NCBI GenBank assembly: GCA_032173965.1
Contig: CM063290.1
Coordinates: 3,788,501 to 3,852,500 of the forward strand
Reading direction: 5' to 3'
Source: Sitta carolinensis
Lineage: Eukaryota; Chordata; Aves; Passeriformes; Sittidae
Length of the DNA stretch: 64,000 nucleotides
A program made the position numbers and the translations under genes. Below the pieces are notes generated by a model that saw only the letters and a program-made list of their open reading frames with translations, was not told where the DNA came from and ran no database searches. Shown here in pieces: positions 1 through 13,429 of this stretch. The number at the start of each line of letters is the position of its first letter. Within the stretch, counting starts at the first letter, position 1.

Positions 1-1648
1 TTACCAGCAGAGAATTTGTCCTCATTTATTTTGATTGAAAAACTGCTGTTATGTTACATTGTAAACGGACTGGTCCTGTTGCATGAAAAATGTGCAGTGC
101 TGTATTTTTAATTTCCTCTTCTTTGCATTCCTTCTCCCCCTTTCCGACCGACAGTCGGAACAAGAAAACTTGAGCATTTACCAGAAAGAGAGAGAAGCAA
201 CTTTACCTCTAAACTCAAAGCCATGTTTGTACATGAACCAGCAGGGAGGATTTTAATCAGGCCTTGCTGGCTCCGAGAAATCACCTACGGACAGCACAAA
301 ACTGCTGCAGGAAGAGAGGCTGGGAGGAGGCAGGCTTTGGGGGCATTTCATTTGACTTGCTATAGACTTGTTTCTTGTAATATCTCATTTAAAGAGCCAG
401 GGAGTTTTTACCTACTGAGAAAATAGCCTGTAACAGCCTTTAAAATTCTTGCAGCTGGCCAGGTTTGGTATTCCAAGGTAAAAGTCTCTTGCCACTAAGG
501 GATCTGCAATGCTTTCACTGAGTGTTCTTATATTTAAAAACTAATGTTGAAGTTATTATTAGCAACACTAGCTTTATCTCACTGAAGTTAATATTCAGAG
601 CTGGCTACCACAGAAATATTTCAATTTAGCAGAAAGCAAATACTTCATTAGGGAAATGTTAAACACAGTGAGGGATCATTACGAAGTTTAATTGATGGTA
701 AAAAAAATAAAACTACTAAGTGGGAAAGAAAATCCTGTACTCCTAGTGAAAATAGATCTCACCAAGAAATGAAACATTTCTGTTTCTCCTTTGAATTCCT
801 CTCTTTTCTAAATATGCTTTTCATGCTCTATCTCTGCAGCTCACTGTAATCTACCTAATTTGTTCCCATGCTCTTTCTGGGTTGTCTTTCCTCTCTGACC
901 ATCTTGAGAACTTCACACATTGTCAACCTATCATAGGTGAAAGCTTTTGAAGATCTACTACTTTTCTCCAAGCCTAATAAGGTCAGCGACCTTTCAAGCT
1001 CTACTATTTCCTTTTCTATCATTAGCCTGATACAGGCATCAGCTACCTCTCAATTTTCTTCATCTCTTCAATGCCTCACTTCTTCCTTTGGACACTGTCT
1101 AATTAGGAACTTAATTTCCTTTTCCCTGATGGAGTTTTTGATAATAGAGGGATCCTATTCATGCCTGAATCACAGAGCAGCACTACGATTTCCTGCTCAG
1201 GGGTGTCTTCAGGTATGTTAATTAATTTTCATGGTGGCAGCTCTGCCACAAAACCACAATAGAGCAACAGCTCCCGCAGGAAATCCACCGGTGGGGAACA
1301 GTCCTGCCCAGACTCAGGTTGAGTTTGGAGAGGAGGAGGACTGCAGGCATGGAAGTAGCCAAGGATGACACTTTGATGCCTTGCAGAGCCCATTTTGCAT
1401 TTCTGGGCCAGTACTGGCTTTTCTGTGGAAAAGGCACCACCTTTCATGAGCTTTTGGGAGGCTTTGTCACATCCCCATTCCCCAAATCCACTGTGCTCCA
1501 GGAGAGGATCTGCCCCTGCCATGACCTGTCCACTTTTCCTGCAGATAAACCACTGAGAACCTCAGTCACACAAAGGCAAAAAAAGAGCTTGGGAGGAACA
1601 CAGTATTTTTTTCAGAATTGAATTTTTTTAAGTAATTCCAAAAAGTAC

Positions 1649-1666
1649 TTTTTTTTTTTTTTTTTT
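1649..1666. repeat. T18 homopolymer
   Basis: An uninterrupted run of 18 T on the plus strand. The surrounding 1-3239 stretch is otherwise unique sequence in which I see no gene or repeat family. Confidence 0.95.
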
Positions 1667-2681
1667 GCATGAGCAATTATGGGCAAGGGAAATGCATTCT
1701 GTGGGAAAACCTTCATGCTAATTTAAAAGCAAAATGCTGTCCAAATAAACAGCCTTTCACCTCTTGCTACACTATTAAGGAAATTTATGATTTGTTCAGT
1801 TTTCTTTAGCACTTTTACTGCATTTTTTCTTTCCACAGAGTCACTGGCTGCTGTGCCACAAGCCATGCCCTTCCTCCCCAGCCAGGGGCTGTGCCAGGGC
1901 TGTTCTGCCATCCTTAAGTTGAGAAATTTTTGGTAGGAAACCTATAACTCCTCTACGCCCGCCTCTGTTGGCTTGCACAACAAGTGCTGGGAGCAGAGCT
2001 GTGCTGGGGTTGCTGGCCTTGCTTCAGGAAGATATTTGGCAGCATCCACCATGTCTGTCTGGGAAATTTGGGCAGTTTCTGCTCAGTGCTTAATGAAAGA
2101 GATGCCAGGGCTGCCCTAGGGTATGCAGAACTGGCAAAGACAAGGACACAGCCCAGGGCAGATGCCCCCACACTGCCACCCTAGGACAAGGTGGCAAGAA
2201 AGAGGAGATTTGCTGGGAATTCCCTCCCCTCCTCCCCATCAGTGCCTCTTTTCTCAGGTTGTTTTTTGTTTGTTTTGTTTTTTTTTGTGGTTGGCAGTAA
2301 ACACAAAAACATCTGTTAAAAAACCCAAAACCAAACCAGCAAAGCCTACAGCCTGCTTGTTTATGTTAGGGACAGTTCCAAGGGCAAACTGCACGATAAA
2401 GAAGACAAACACGAGGCTTCCTTTCCTCTTGTACTGATCCTCTCTTGGTCATTCCCCACCTGTTCTCTGACATAACCCAACATAAGACCCGAAGCCCCCA
2501 GCAGAAAGCATCACCTCCTGCTGTTAGCACAACCTTCATGCTGGGAGGAAGGGGCTGCCACGGGACCCAGGCACTGGAGCAGGACTGGGGCACCCAGGGT
2601 CCCTGCCTCGCTTGCCTGAGGATCCCCTGGGCAGACACCCTCACACTCAAACTGCCCTTGTGCCTGGCAAAAAGCTTGCTC

Positions 2682-2701
2682 AAAAAAAAAAAAAAAAAAA
2701 A
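2682..2701. repeat. A20 homopolymer
   Basis: An uninterrupted run of 20 A on the plus strand. No SINE or processed-gene body is recognisable upstream of it. Confidence 0.95.
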
Positions 2702-3239
2702 GGCTGGTACATGCAGTGGGGATTTGTTGTTTCAATATTTTCTTGGTTTTAGTTAGACTTTTGAAATCTTAAAAAATTCAGAGGCAAGGTTCCCCCCAAA
2801 GCCCTCACCAGCACCAAGGCATTCCTTTCCTTCTTGCACACCTGTATCTCAAAATGACCACATTCTTACATAAATTAAAAAATTGATCAGCAAAGTTCCT
2901 TTTTAATCTTTTGCCTCTGAACTAAAGCACTCCCTTCCTAAGTGTCAAAACAGAAACAATTATGAGACCGTGTGGTGCATCTAGAGATGTTCTGTGCCCC
3001 TGCACGTTTGTGTTTGTGCATTTTCCCTTCCTTTCTTAAGCCAGGGTTTGAGATTTGAGTTATTCTGCAAACAAGACCCAAGAGAGACACAATTAGACTC
3101 CCCTGGAGACTGACCCCTTATAGTGCCCACCTGTAGCCGGACCCAGATAGCATCCCAGTGCAATGAATTAGCACTCTAAGCTGATTAGAGCAGCTCTGCA
3201 CAACTCTATTTTATTGACACAATGAAGAGAGGACAGAAA

Positions 3240-3475
3240 AGGGCCTGAAATGAGAAAATCATTTCCATGCTGACTGAATTAAAAGAACAAAAGAGCTCCT
3301 TGCAGTTGCAGCATTCAATTTGTCGGAAAAAAAGGAAGCCACTTAATGGATCACAATAGATCTGAGCAGACAGATGAAATTTAAAACTTCGGCATGAGTG
3401 CGATTACCAGCTAAACATATTCTCAATCATTTCCTCCATATGCATAATTTAGTTGGATTGTTTATTTCGAGGGTT
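3240..3475. promoter_or_regulatory. Candidate conserved non-coding element
   Basis: Repeat-free AT-rich sequence between ordinary intronic DNA and a T25 run. It contains a POU/octamer-like ATATGCATAA at 3438-3447 followed by TTTA, and several homeodomain-type cores. The call is inference from composition and motif density alone. Confidence 0.3.
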
Positions 3476-3478
3476 TGT

Positions 3479-3484
<6 letters not shown>

Positions 3485-3509
<25 letters not shown>
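3485..3509. repeat. T25 homopolymer
   Basis: An uninterrupted run of 25 T on the plus strand. The following 3510-5020 stretch is AT-rich unique sequence with many short A runs and no recognisable gene. Confidence 0.95.
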
Positions 3510-5019
3510 GCAAAACCACTGTGTGAGATGTTATCTCCTAAGTGTCTTTGCATCCCATTTTTCCCAGTCCAGAAGGTTGCTGTGCTGGCTGGTAATACAT
3601 TTTGTTGTAACACAAATTGCACTAAATTGTGGCTGCCTACGTTTCCCTTTCTCCCCTGCCTCTAGAAGTAAATTAAGATTTTCAGTGTATGGAAACAAAT
3701 AATGCAAGATTATCTTATTCCAAAGCAGACCTAAATTGATTATAAATCACAAACATTATTCTGCTCTGCTTCCAGGAGAACAACCTACTGCAACCCTTAT
3801 TCTAGCAAAATATATTAGTTTGTGCCACTATAAACGTCCTTCTCATTAAATTTAGGCTTAAGCTAAGAGTAATAAGACAAGAATACAGACTATTAAGGGG
3901 TATCTCTGAATGATATATATAATTAATTACAAAAGAGATATGCAATTTACTTTAGCATTTTCAAATCAAAATCTACTCACCCGTATAAGGAAATATACCT
4001 TTAAAATAAAGCTGTGAAATAAATTAAAAACATTAAACATAAAACAGTATTTTAGGCTCCCTATCCTCTCATTATGTAAAAGCTTGAATCCGAGTCTGTC
4101 CTAATTCAAATGCAAAAATCAATTGCATCTGTAAAAATATTTGACTTTTCCAGATTTTATTAATATTTTCAACATAATGAAGTATTAAAAGAAGAAAACA
4201 GAGAGTACAGTCCTGGAAGTACCTTGGCATATAAATAGCATCACCTCTCTGCACATTCCTTGAAAGTTAAATATTTTGTATTGTGGAGAACAGAGCTCTT
4301 CTTTTTCTGCACAAAATTTTAAAAGCTTATATCTTGTTACAATATTTACAAATCAAATATCTCTTGCAGACCCAAAACTCAAAACAAAAGTAATTTTCTG
4401 AGCCTCATTATGACTTCAGAGCATCAGAATTCAGATCATTTGCATTGATTTGCCCTGACATATATTTTTATTTTCTGAGCATGTTTTAATCAGTTCACTT
4501 GACATCCTTTTTTACTATAGAGTTTGCAATTTTGCCAGCTTGTTTGCATCTAATTTTGAGGTAAAAAAAAAAAAACAAAACCACAAAAAAAACAACAAAC
4601 CTAAAACAGTAAAGGAATTCTAATTGCTTATAACTCCCCTGTTTCGAAGCTGATACCCTGCTAAAGAGAAAACCAAGCTGAGCACGGGCAAGGTTTACTT
4701 CTGCTGGCTGCTATTACTGATTTGACTAAGCATTTCACAGGGGTAAATACCCAAATCATTCGGGGGCTGACTGACACACTCTGACATGTGGTTAACAGCC
4801 TTACCCGGCGCTCTGCCTTCGCAAATCTCACTGATGCCAACGGAACCTTCCAAATATTCCAGATAATCATTTTCCCCCCTACTCTTAAAAAACTTTTACA
4901 GCCACATCTGAACCATTCAAAGGATCCCTGACTGGAAAGGTTACTGTAACCACTGTAACCATTTCTTTTTTCATTCTTTTTTTCTTTTTTTTTTAACCTC
5001 CCAACTGATTCAGCTAAGA

Positions 5020-5023
<4 letters not shown>

Positions 5024-5108
<85 letters not shown>
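5024..5108. repeat. (TA)n microsatellite, about 42 units
   Basis: About 85 bases of uninterrupted TA dinucleotide, preceded by a T-rich stretch and followed by an ATAATAATAA tail. Arrays this long can extrude cruciforms and are usually polymorphic. The 5109-8744 stretch beyond it is unique sequence without recognised features, apart from a short GC-rich part at about 5.85-6.07 kb. Confidence 0.97.
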
Positions 5109-5113
<5 letters not shown>

Positions 5114-8100
5114 ATAATAATAAAAAGGCCACGTATGAAGCTTTGGGATATTTTAGCAAACTCAACGTAGTGTAACTTTGCTGACAGCTTGTCACATTTC
5201 ACTGACTGTCTGTCTGGGATCCTGCGATAACATCTGCATTCACTCAGGGCGAGAGCTTACCCTAAGACAAAAAAGTGGGTCCTGCCACATAATGCTCCAT
5301 CATTCTGTCAGTTCTGACATGGCATCTGAATTTTTTTGAATCACTAAACACTTTTGGGACTCTGGTCCTTATTATCTTTCCTTAGTTTCTATACTCGCTC
5401 GGCAATGCTGAAAAATGTAAAATGTGCAAACAAGGTAGTGGACGGCTCGGGCTTTTTGTCGTCTAATCCTCAGCCCCTCATTCATGCTCACTGTTAATCT
5501 CTTAAGACATTATAAAACTGTTAGACAAAGAAATGTGAATACCTCTGCTTCTCAGCAGAATGGGAGGAAACCAAGGAAAATCTGGATCATGCTAAGCTTT
5601 TCTTTTCACCACAAAAATGGTAACTTAAACCTGTTGCATCAAATTATTTATAATTCCCAACACTAAGGCTGGGGTTTGTTGGTTTTTTTTTGTTTTTTTT
5701 CTTCAGCATTACAGAGCGAGCCTGGCAATATCACAGGAGGAGGAGCAGTACTACCGAGCCTTTCCAAACACATCAAATGCATAAGTTACACATAAAAAAT
5801 TCTACAAAGCCCATCAGAATACGGGCAAGTTGGGGTTTAATCCCTCTGCTGTTTTTTGCTCAGCATGGCACAGGGCTCATGATGCTGCCAGGGCTGCTGG
5901 AGACCACTCTGGGGATTTCTGTGCTGCAGAAGGAGCAGGGCTGGCTGGGAGGTGGGGATGCTGGATGGGACAGGGCACGGGTGCCTCCAGGCTGGCTGAA
6001 GCTTCCCTGGCTGGACGGGACCAGGGCCCCATTCCACATTAATCCAGCTCTGTTTGGAGCCGCCTGCTATTTCAGGTCATCATTTCACTCCTCCTGACTC
6101 CCACTGCTGCGGGAGCATTAGCATGGGGACAAAAGCTGCTCAAGCACCTATTCTAAACCCATTCAAACTCAAACCCACTAAAAATCACACCCAAAATAAT
6201 ACTGTTGCAATCAGCTAAATTTTATTCAGGAATGCTGGGGCTGAAAAACCAGAATTTTCGTTTTCTACTTCTGCATTGTTGTCATGGGTGGTGGGAGCAG
6301 ATAGTCCACTCTTAAAAATGCTCCAGAAGCACAAAAGTATTTGAATGCAAATGCCAAACAAGTCACTCTCCCTGAGCTAAATACCTACCACGAGGGTTTC
6401 TTTACACACAGAAACTTCTGTTAAAGTCATAATCTTCAAATAATTATTTAAACTATTGTGAACTCTGCCTAAAACATGTTTTATTCATCTCTGTTTGCAT
6501 TAGTGTGAGGGAAAAAGGCTTTAATGAGGGAAGTTGAGATGTTGCCTTTCTCGCAACAATGCCAGCCATCAAATTGGTGAGATGACTTGAGAAAATCAGC
6601 TTTTGAAAGGGAATAATGAGGGTCCGTACTGGTAGGGTTGAGCTGCTTTGCCAAGGGTGGAACTGGAGATGTTTCAAGCAGAAGGAAGAGTTTGGGGGAA
6701 GGAATGAGCAAACAGCATCCGCAACAGGGGAAAAAGCCCCGAGCTTAAATGGACGGAGGGACACCAAAATCTTGACATGAGGAGCTGAGAAAGGAAAAGA
6801 TGCAGTAGAAAACTAAAATATGCAGCCACTAAAAGGCAATCAGAGCCTGGTTAGCAAATCATGTGCACAGCCAGTGCTGGAGGCAATTACGGCACTGACC
6901 TGCTGAAAAATAAATTGAGGATGATGAGGGTCAGATATAAAGGGCAGAGATAGATGGGACTTACAAAAGATTGGAAGAAGCTGAGAAGAAGGAAGTGTTT
7001 CACAAGGCTGAACAAGGATTCCTGTTGCCTCCAAGGTGTTGGGACAATGTGGAGAACAGCAGCACCAGTTATGAGAGGAAGAGAACAGGGATGAAGGAAG
7101 TAAAGAGAAGTGCACAGCCCGGGGTCAGCAGGGAGATGAAAATGCAACTTAAGACCACGGATCTACAAACAAATAATAAAAAAGGCCTCTTCACACAGTC
7201 TTAACTGGGGGCAAATGGTAAGATACTGTTCTCTCTGCAAGAGAGGAGGAGTGTTTCAAAGGCAAGGCACTGAGCAGACACTGCTGCTCATCGCAGCCAT
7301 CAACACCATTTTGTTCTGCAGGCACAGAGCACTTGGTAGGGTCATTTCTGGGTTTAGCACTAAAGACAGAAAAATTGTTTTCTCACCTCCTTGTTAACTG
7401 CTCATTTTTCTGCCTACACAAGTACATATTCCAAACAGGTAGATGTTAAGAGCGGAAAGGATCACCACTTTTTCTATATTCACATGCAAATTTTGCCTTA
7501 TTTGAAGGTTATCACTAGATCAACACTTACAATTTACCTTTATAGAATGTTTTCTGTAAATGCAGTAATGCCGAAGCTTTCCCATCCCCAAACTTCCATT
7601 TTCCCCTCCAGGAGAGCTTTCCCCTTTTTTGCGCAAAATCAGCATTACTACCACACTTTTGAAATACCATGACCACAAATCTCTTAGAAAACATTAAAAT
7701 CCAGATTTACTTTTTAGGGAAACATAGCAAATAGCTACATTTTTTGGAAAATCCATTTGGCCAAGAAGACAGGAGGGTGCTGAAGGTTCGTTTTGGAAAT
7801 CCTGAGCAACTCCACACCGTGTCTCCAGCACAGCCCACTCTGTGCACGTTGCCAATACACTTCATCAAGTTAAGACTAAGAACAACACTTTGGGAAACCC
7901 ACTATACACCAGAGCCCCCTTACACCATAGGCTTCACCTGATGAAATGTTATGCTTTTTGTGGGCTCTTTTACATCTTTCCACACCAAGCACGAGGTCTG
8001 TGCTTTAAAAGGAAGGGCCACTTAACATTTGTATTTCTTTCCCAAATTAATGTGTATTGTACACGCCAACGTTAGCGTGATCACATAAAGTCAGGCAGGA

Positions 8101-8743
8101 TTATGACAAGCTCTGTCCTCACCCCGGTGCATGCCACCTACCATTCAGCCAAGAAACATGAGGGCTGTCACAATAAAGCTCCATATTAATACTCTCTGGG
8201 GTAGAAATACCCTATTAGCCAATTACTGTTTTCTGTGTTTCCAAACAAGTATACTTTTTTTATGTATCTGAAGAACATATTCTAATCCGCAGGCTCCAGC
8301 AAACAAAATATGGGGTTTCATTTTGTTCTTCAAGTTTTGCGATGTCTTTTTTAGACCAAATGCCCAGATTGCAATGCTATTGTTAAACATCAAACCTCAG
8401 CGCTGCGTCCTCTGAAGCACCAGTGTTCATCTGGGTTAATAAGCATCTTGCCATACCCCAACTCCTGTTTTCATTTGCTTCTGTTTAATGATGACCATCT
8501 CCTCCTACCCACATGTATGCTCGTCTCTCCACTGCTTGTTGAGCCATCAAGACACACCTTTGTTTCATTTAGTATGCAATTTTCACCTCTGACCCAAGAA
8601 ACTAGTCTTAGGCTTCCTGAACTTTATTGCCTGTTAATAGACTGCTGGCTCTCTTTTCAGCAGTCATAGAAATGGTGGAGAGACATTTAATTGAAAAGAA
8701 AGACAAAGCTAGAGCCTGAAAGGCAAAGTCAGTAGGGTTTAAA

Positions 8744-8744
<1 letters not shown>

Positions 8745-8780
<36 letters not shown>
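8745..8780. repeat. A36 homopolymer
   Basis: An uninterrupted run of 36 A on the plus strand, the longest homopolymer in the window. It directly borders an enhancer-like stretch. The length may be imprecise in the assembly. Confidence 0.95.
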
Positions 8781-8783
<3 letters not shown>

Positions 8784-8799
8784 AGCAATAATATGTTTG

Positions 8800-9060
8800 A
8801 GGAGGTTTGGATATTCTTTACAAGTTCGCGGCTCTTTACACAAATAAGAAAGACATCATTGATTTAATTATCTTCCCGGGGAACAATGGTGTAATACCCT
8901 GAATGGTGCTAAATGATTGATCTGGTAATTCATCTTCTGCTAACAGCTATCTATGCATTTTGTTTCTCTCCAGTCCTCAGCCCGATGACATTAGCAGCAA
9001 TGTCACGGAGCAGTGCTGGGCTTTCATAAAACACCCACAGATGCTCTTTCCTGCCAGTGT
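8800..9060. promoter_or_regulatory. Candidate conserved non-coding element (PBX/HOX-rich)
   Basis: Repeat-free sequence with GATTTAATTA at 8861-8870 and a PBX-HOX-type TGATTGAT at 8914-8921, followed by GGTAATTCATC. It contains several CpGs in an AT-rich setting, which is typical of constrained elements. Conservation itself cannot be seen here. Confidence 0.35.
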
Positions 9061-9359
9061 TTAGGGACACATGGTTGTAATTTTGTCTGTATTTCTTTGT
9101 CGTAGATTACTTTTAACTACATCTGTTCAATTAAAACAGAAAAAAAGAGAGACACAGCTAGAGCCCATCAGCTTTATATCAGAAGAAGCCTTTTAATGAA
9201 ATAGGGAGATTTAATTTTGTAAGTGTTCTGATGGGTGCGAGATGCCTTTACGTTTTTTCAGAAGTTCTGTTTGGTGAGTAGTTAGGGAAGGACATTATTA
9301 CAGCATAAGGATATTATTGTACACAGAAAGGCATTATTAAAAGTGATTTATCGTCCCAT

Positions 9360-9690
9360 GTTAGGAAACTTATAGGAAAAGTCTGATAATATATTAAACT
9401 TGTTTATTATGGACTTCATATAATTTTTGAATAATGCCGCTTTTTCTTTTGACAAGAGCAATAAACTCTGCTGATATAGACATCCGTTGATTATCCCAAG
9501 TCAACTGTGTTGCTTAAAGAAACATGCCCAAACAATCAGCTTCTGACAGCTGCATCTCTTGTTATTTACAATAGCCATCACAGTAATAACTCACCATTTC
9601 TATATTAATAAGGCAGTGAAATTTATTATGATGGTATTGAAAAGTTATTAAGTACTGCATCCCAAGTGACAAAGTACTACAGCACTGTCA
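9360..9690. promoter_or_regulatory. Candidate conserved non-coding element (MEIS/E-box/FOX)
   Basis: AT-rich unique sequence with a GACAAGA (EVI1/GATA-like) core at 9451-9457, a MEIS-type TGACAG at 9544-9549 that overlaps an E-box CAGCTG at 9547-9552, and a FOX-type site (TATTTACA) ending at 9570. The combination within about 120 bases is enhancer-like. Function is inferred. Confidence 0.35.
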
Positions 9691-9839
9691 CTATCCAAAA
9701 GCAGTTGCCCATCCATCACAAAGCTTTCCAGATGGTCCTGCTTCTTTATCGCTCCCAGGTTGGTGACATCACCTGTTCACCCACTCAAAATTGATGATGA
9801 AAGCAAACAGATCTATCTTACTTACATTTACCAAATCAA

Positions 9840-10260
9840 TTTAATTTTACAGGCCGTGGCTTAGTGACATATTGACTGTTTTCCTTAATGGCATCTACTG
9901 TACTTAATGCAAAGAACTCATCTTTGAATCCTGGCTTGCATAATGTGGCATTTCATAATAAATTTTTTATAACGTATTTATTTAATGGGAAGAATTATTA
10001 TTGTTTGTCAGTTCTATTAGATGTAATTATTAATCTCTTCAGTTTAATATTTTTTTATTTTTCTTTACGATGTCTTTCATAACGGCTAAATTAAATTTAC
10101 CAGTTTTGTCTTTCAAAGGGATATCTGGCATATCTCATTTATTTTTCTTTGTAATTTGATAATCTCAGATCTACTCCAATGGCAGCTTTTGTCTCTATTA
10201 ATTTAATGCTCTTACCTGCTTGGACAGAATATTACTGAACTCAAAACCTGCCTCGGTGGT
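9840..10260. promoter_or_regulatory. Candidate AT-rich conserved non-coding element
   Basis: Continuous AT-rich, repeat-free sequence with TAATTATTAATC and several TTTAAT/TAAATT homeodomain-type cores. It ends at an ATAA/AAAT simple repeat. Evidence is compositional only. Confidence 0.25.
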
Positions 10261-10263
10261 GTT

Positions 10264-10300
10264 TAAATAAATAATAATAAATAAATAAATAAATAAAAAT
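10264..10300. repeat. (AAAT)n-type simple repeat
   Basis: A tract of AAT and AAAT units (ataaataaataaataaa in the centre). The 10301-11275 stretch that follows is unique sequence, moderately GC-rich from about 10.5 to 11.0 kb, with no recognised gene. Confidence 0.9.
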
Positions 10301-11275
10301 CTCTTTGCTCTGAAGAGAAATACAAATTCCTGAAACATCCTCTCGGTTCTGCACTGAAGAAGCTAACAAAACTTCCTTCTCCCCTTCCTAATTCTAAGTC
10401 CACTTGACCCTTATGGTTTCACTCTGTTTCCCTCAGGAGCTAATGCTCCTCCTGATTAAATTAAAACCTCCGTGGCTTTGTGGGCAATACACACACAGAC
10501 CTACAGAGAGGTTTCTGTGGCTTTAGACCGTGTCATGAAACATGCGATTTCCTGCCCTCAAGGTCAAGGACACGGTGGAGCATCCACTGTGGGTGGAGAA
10601 ACAGTCAATTCTGCACAACCCATTCCAGGTTTCCTTGGGACAAAAGCTTTTGTGAGGTTTTCCAGCTGTGCCACACCAACAGCTGCTCAGCCTCCTGCAC
10701 TGGCTGAGAGCCCCTCCGTGGTGCTGCTGCCACGCTGACCTTGGGTTGGCTGAGAGCCTCAGCAGCCCCCTGAGCACAGCCCAGTGCCAGAGCTGGCTCA
10801 GGACAGGGCTGAGGGGCACCTGCCTCCCGGCAACCCCGTCAGCCCCTCCGTTCCCTTTTGTGCTATTGATCTGAAGGTTTTCTGAGAGCAGCTCCCCTGG
10901 CCAGCTGAGGAGGAGGGAGCTTTGCAGATCTGGTGCTCCCCTCCCAGCCAGCAGCAGCTCTGCCTGACCAAGGGAAGGCTGTGGTCTTTGCCCAAAGTGT
11001 CACATCCCACCAACCTCATGCAAGGCTCTGCTTAATCATATGAATCAAAGAGTTAGAAGAATTGAAGGGCAAAAGAAGGGAAGAGTAAAGAAAGACAACA
11101 TGGATTAATGCTGAATGATTCCCCCTTGTCCTCACCACCTTCCACCCACACAGAAAAACCCAAAGGACCAACAGCTCCCCTTTGCTGTCAATACATTTAA
11201 TCCAAACCAAATGACAAGTCCACCTGTTCCTATCTTGCTATTCAAGGACCTAATATTTGCTCATTTGCAATTATA

Positions 11276-11717
11276 AACCGCGTGTTCTCCGGGCAGGGAG
11301 AAGGCTGGTGATAAGCCCAGGAGCTGGTTGGAGCTTGGTGCTGACATCCCCTCGGAGAGCAGCGCTCTGCTCGGGAAGCAGCCTCTGCCTGCCCGGCTGA
11401 GGGATTCCTGCTGCTGCAGCTGTGTCTGCCCAGGGGCGAGCAGCAGAAGAATTCAGGCTGGTATGAAATGCAGCAATGTCCTTTCGGTGCCCAGCTCTGG
11501 AGGGGCCGTCTCAAGCACCTCGTGCACTCTCACCCCGGGCAGGGACTCTGCGTGAGCTCCGAACACCGCGTCCCTTACAGCGAGCTCAACTCGGCAGCAA
11601 AGCACGTGCTTAACTCAAACACCTGGGTAATCCTGCTGATGATAAGCTCGTGCCTAAGTGCTTTATTGGACCTCAGCCAGAGCGCTCCATGCCTTGCAAA
11701 GCCGAGCTCCGAGCGGG
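11276..11717. other. CpG-rich intronic patch
   Basis: I count 24 CpG dinucleotides between 11279 and 11717, far denser than the flanks. The patch is GC-rich and repeat-free, and carries several short overlapping open frames on both strands that match nothing I recognise. It could be a small CpG island (alternative promoter or exon) or an enhancer. A MECOM promoter role is only a hypothesis; the patch lies about 5.4 kb downstream of the PR exon in gene orientation. Confidence 0.55.
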
Positions 11718-13375
11718 ATAAAACATCACCTATGTGCTGAAGACAAGGTGAGGATGTCACCCCCACCTGCAGCTGCCAGGGGTGGATGATCTGTTGGTCT
11801 GGGGGAGAACACGCTCTCTGCAAGGCTGGATTGGTCTCACATTGATCAAAAAGCAGCCCCACCTCCCACTATAAAGCAAATCATTCTTTTCTAATTCCAA
11901 ATAACAGAATAGCCCACATCCTTGTTTCTGCTTTTGCTTCAATAGTAATTTTGCAAAAAATCCCTGGAGTCCCTACACTGCTGCAGTCCATATGAAAGGA
12001 GAAAAACCTAGGCAAGGAATCTGTATATACTTCCCTGCTTTCCAACCACCTGGCTGAGTGTGGTGCTGTTTTGCATGTTAATGCTGTTGAAAACAATTCA
12101 AGAAAAAGCCAAGAATTGTTCTGTAGAAGTCACAGACCAGCATCAGTGTCAAACAACAGCAGAAAATCAAGGGGGTTTTTTATTTAACACTAGGACACAC
12201 TCCATATCCCAAAGAGAAATATTCACAAGTGATGAAGTCTTTGTTCCTTCTATTTTCCTTTTGGAAAAAAACCCCAACATATTATCTACTGCTCTCTCCC
12301 AGAGTGATTTTCCTGACTATGAGGGAGTAATTTCCCTCAGCACTGTCCCTGTTTATTAAGCATAGCTTAACTTGAGTTTTAAGACGTGTGAATTCCACAT
12401 TAGTTATTTAGGTGACAAGATTTTTTGCTCTGTTTTTATTAAAAACAAAGCAAACAAACAAAAAAAAATGCTGCTTTCAACATTCTGGCATAGATTTTTC
12501 TGAAGGAGGACCCAAAAATATGGTCTAACATCTGTGCATAGGAATTGGTGGGTAACTCTCACTGATTACAGAAGTTTTTGGATGCTGAGAAAACCAAGCT
12601 ATTGGTTTAGGTACTACAACCCAGATTTGAGAGCATATATATTAGATTTTATCTCTAAAAGCATTTTTTAAAGTATTATTTAATTTCCACAGCAATATAT
12701 GGTACACCTAAACCTCAGAATCTCAAATAAATTTAATTTTTAATACATACAAAAGAAAGCAAAAAGTGCAGAATGAAAGCTTCAAACTGCAACTATTCCA
12801 GTCCCTACAAACTAGTGGGAAGCTTGTACTCCAGAACAATTTTTAGGAAGCTGTGCAGTTTTCTCCAAGGACTCACATGAAAAATGTTAGAGGAGACATA
12901 AATAAATAGCCAAATGGCCTCCTAATTTCCATTTAGAAAGTAATAGCATCAGCTCAAGCATACTCTACCAAATATGAGTTGTTTCTCAGCCTCACTGGCA
13001 TGACAGGAAAATATACTCTGCTCTATAAACAGATTATATGCTGCTTTATAAAGCTCTAAAATATTTTTTTACTTCTGTGACAGGTTTGATTTATTAGAGT
13101 TTATTGCTCCTGGTTTTGCCCTCCTAGTAAAGAAATAAAAATTTAGGATCAAAAGAGCTGCAAAGAATTTGTTCTTATGAATGAGACTTTGAGTTTGCTA
13201 GAGCAGCAAGAGACGGAATTTGGCTGTTTGATAATTTGGCCGTGCTCTGGTTGAAGGTAGGTGCGTGTGCTTTGGTGACCTTCTCAAAAGCCTTGCTTGG
13301 AAACACTCTCCCTGTTGTTTTTCATAGCAGGGCATGAACCACGATGAAATCACTGAATTTGTGTCCCCTGCTTTT

Positions 13376-13379
<4 letters not shown>

Positions 13380-13406
<27 letters not shown>
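13380..13406. repeat. A27 homopolymer
   Basis: An uninterrupted run of 27 A on the plus strand. The 11718-13379 stretch before it is AT-rich unique sequence with nothing recognised. Confidence 0.95.
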
Positions 13407-13429
13407 TTACTGCCATCCCTTAAAAGCTT

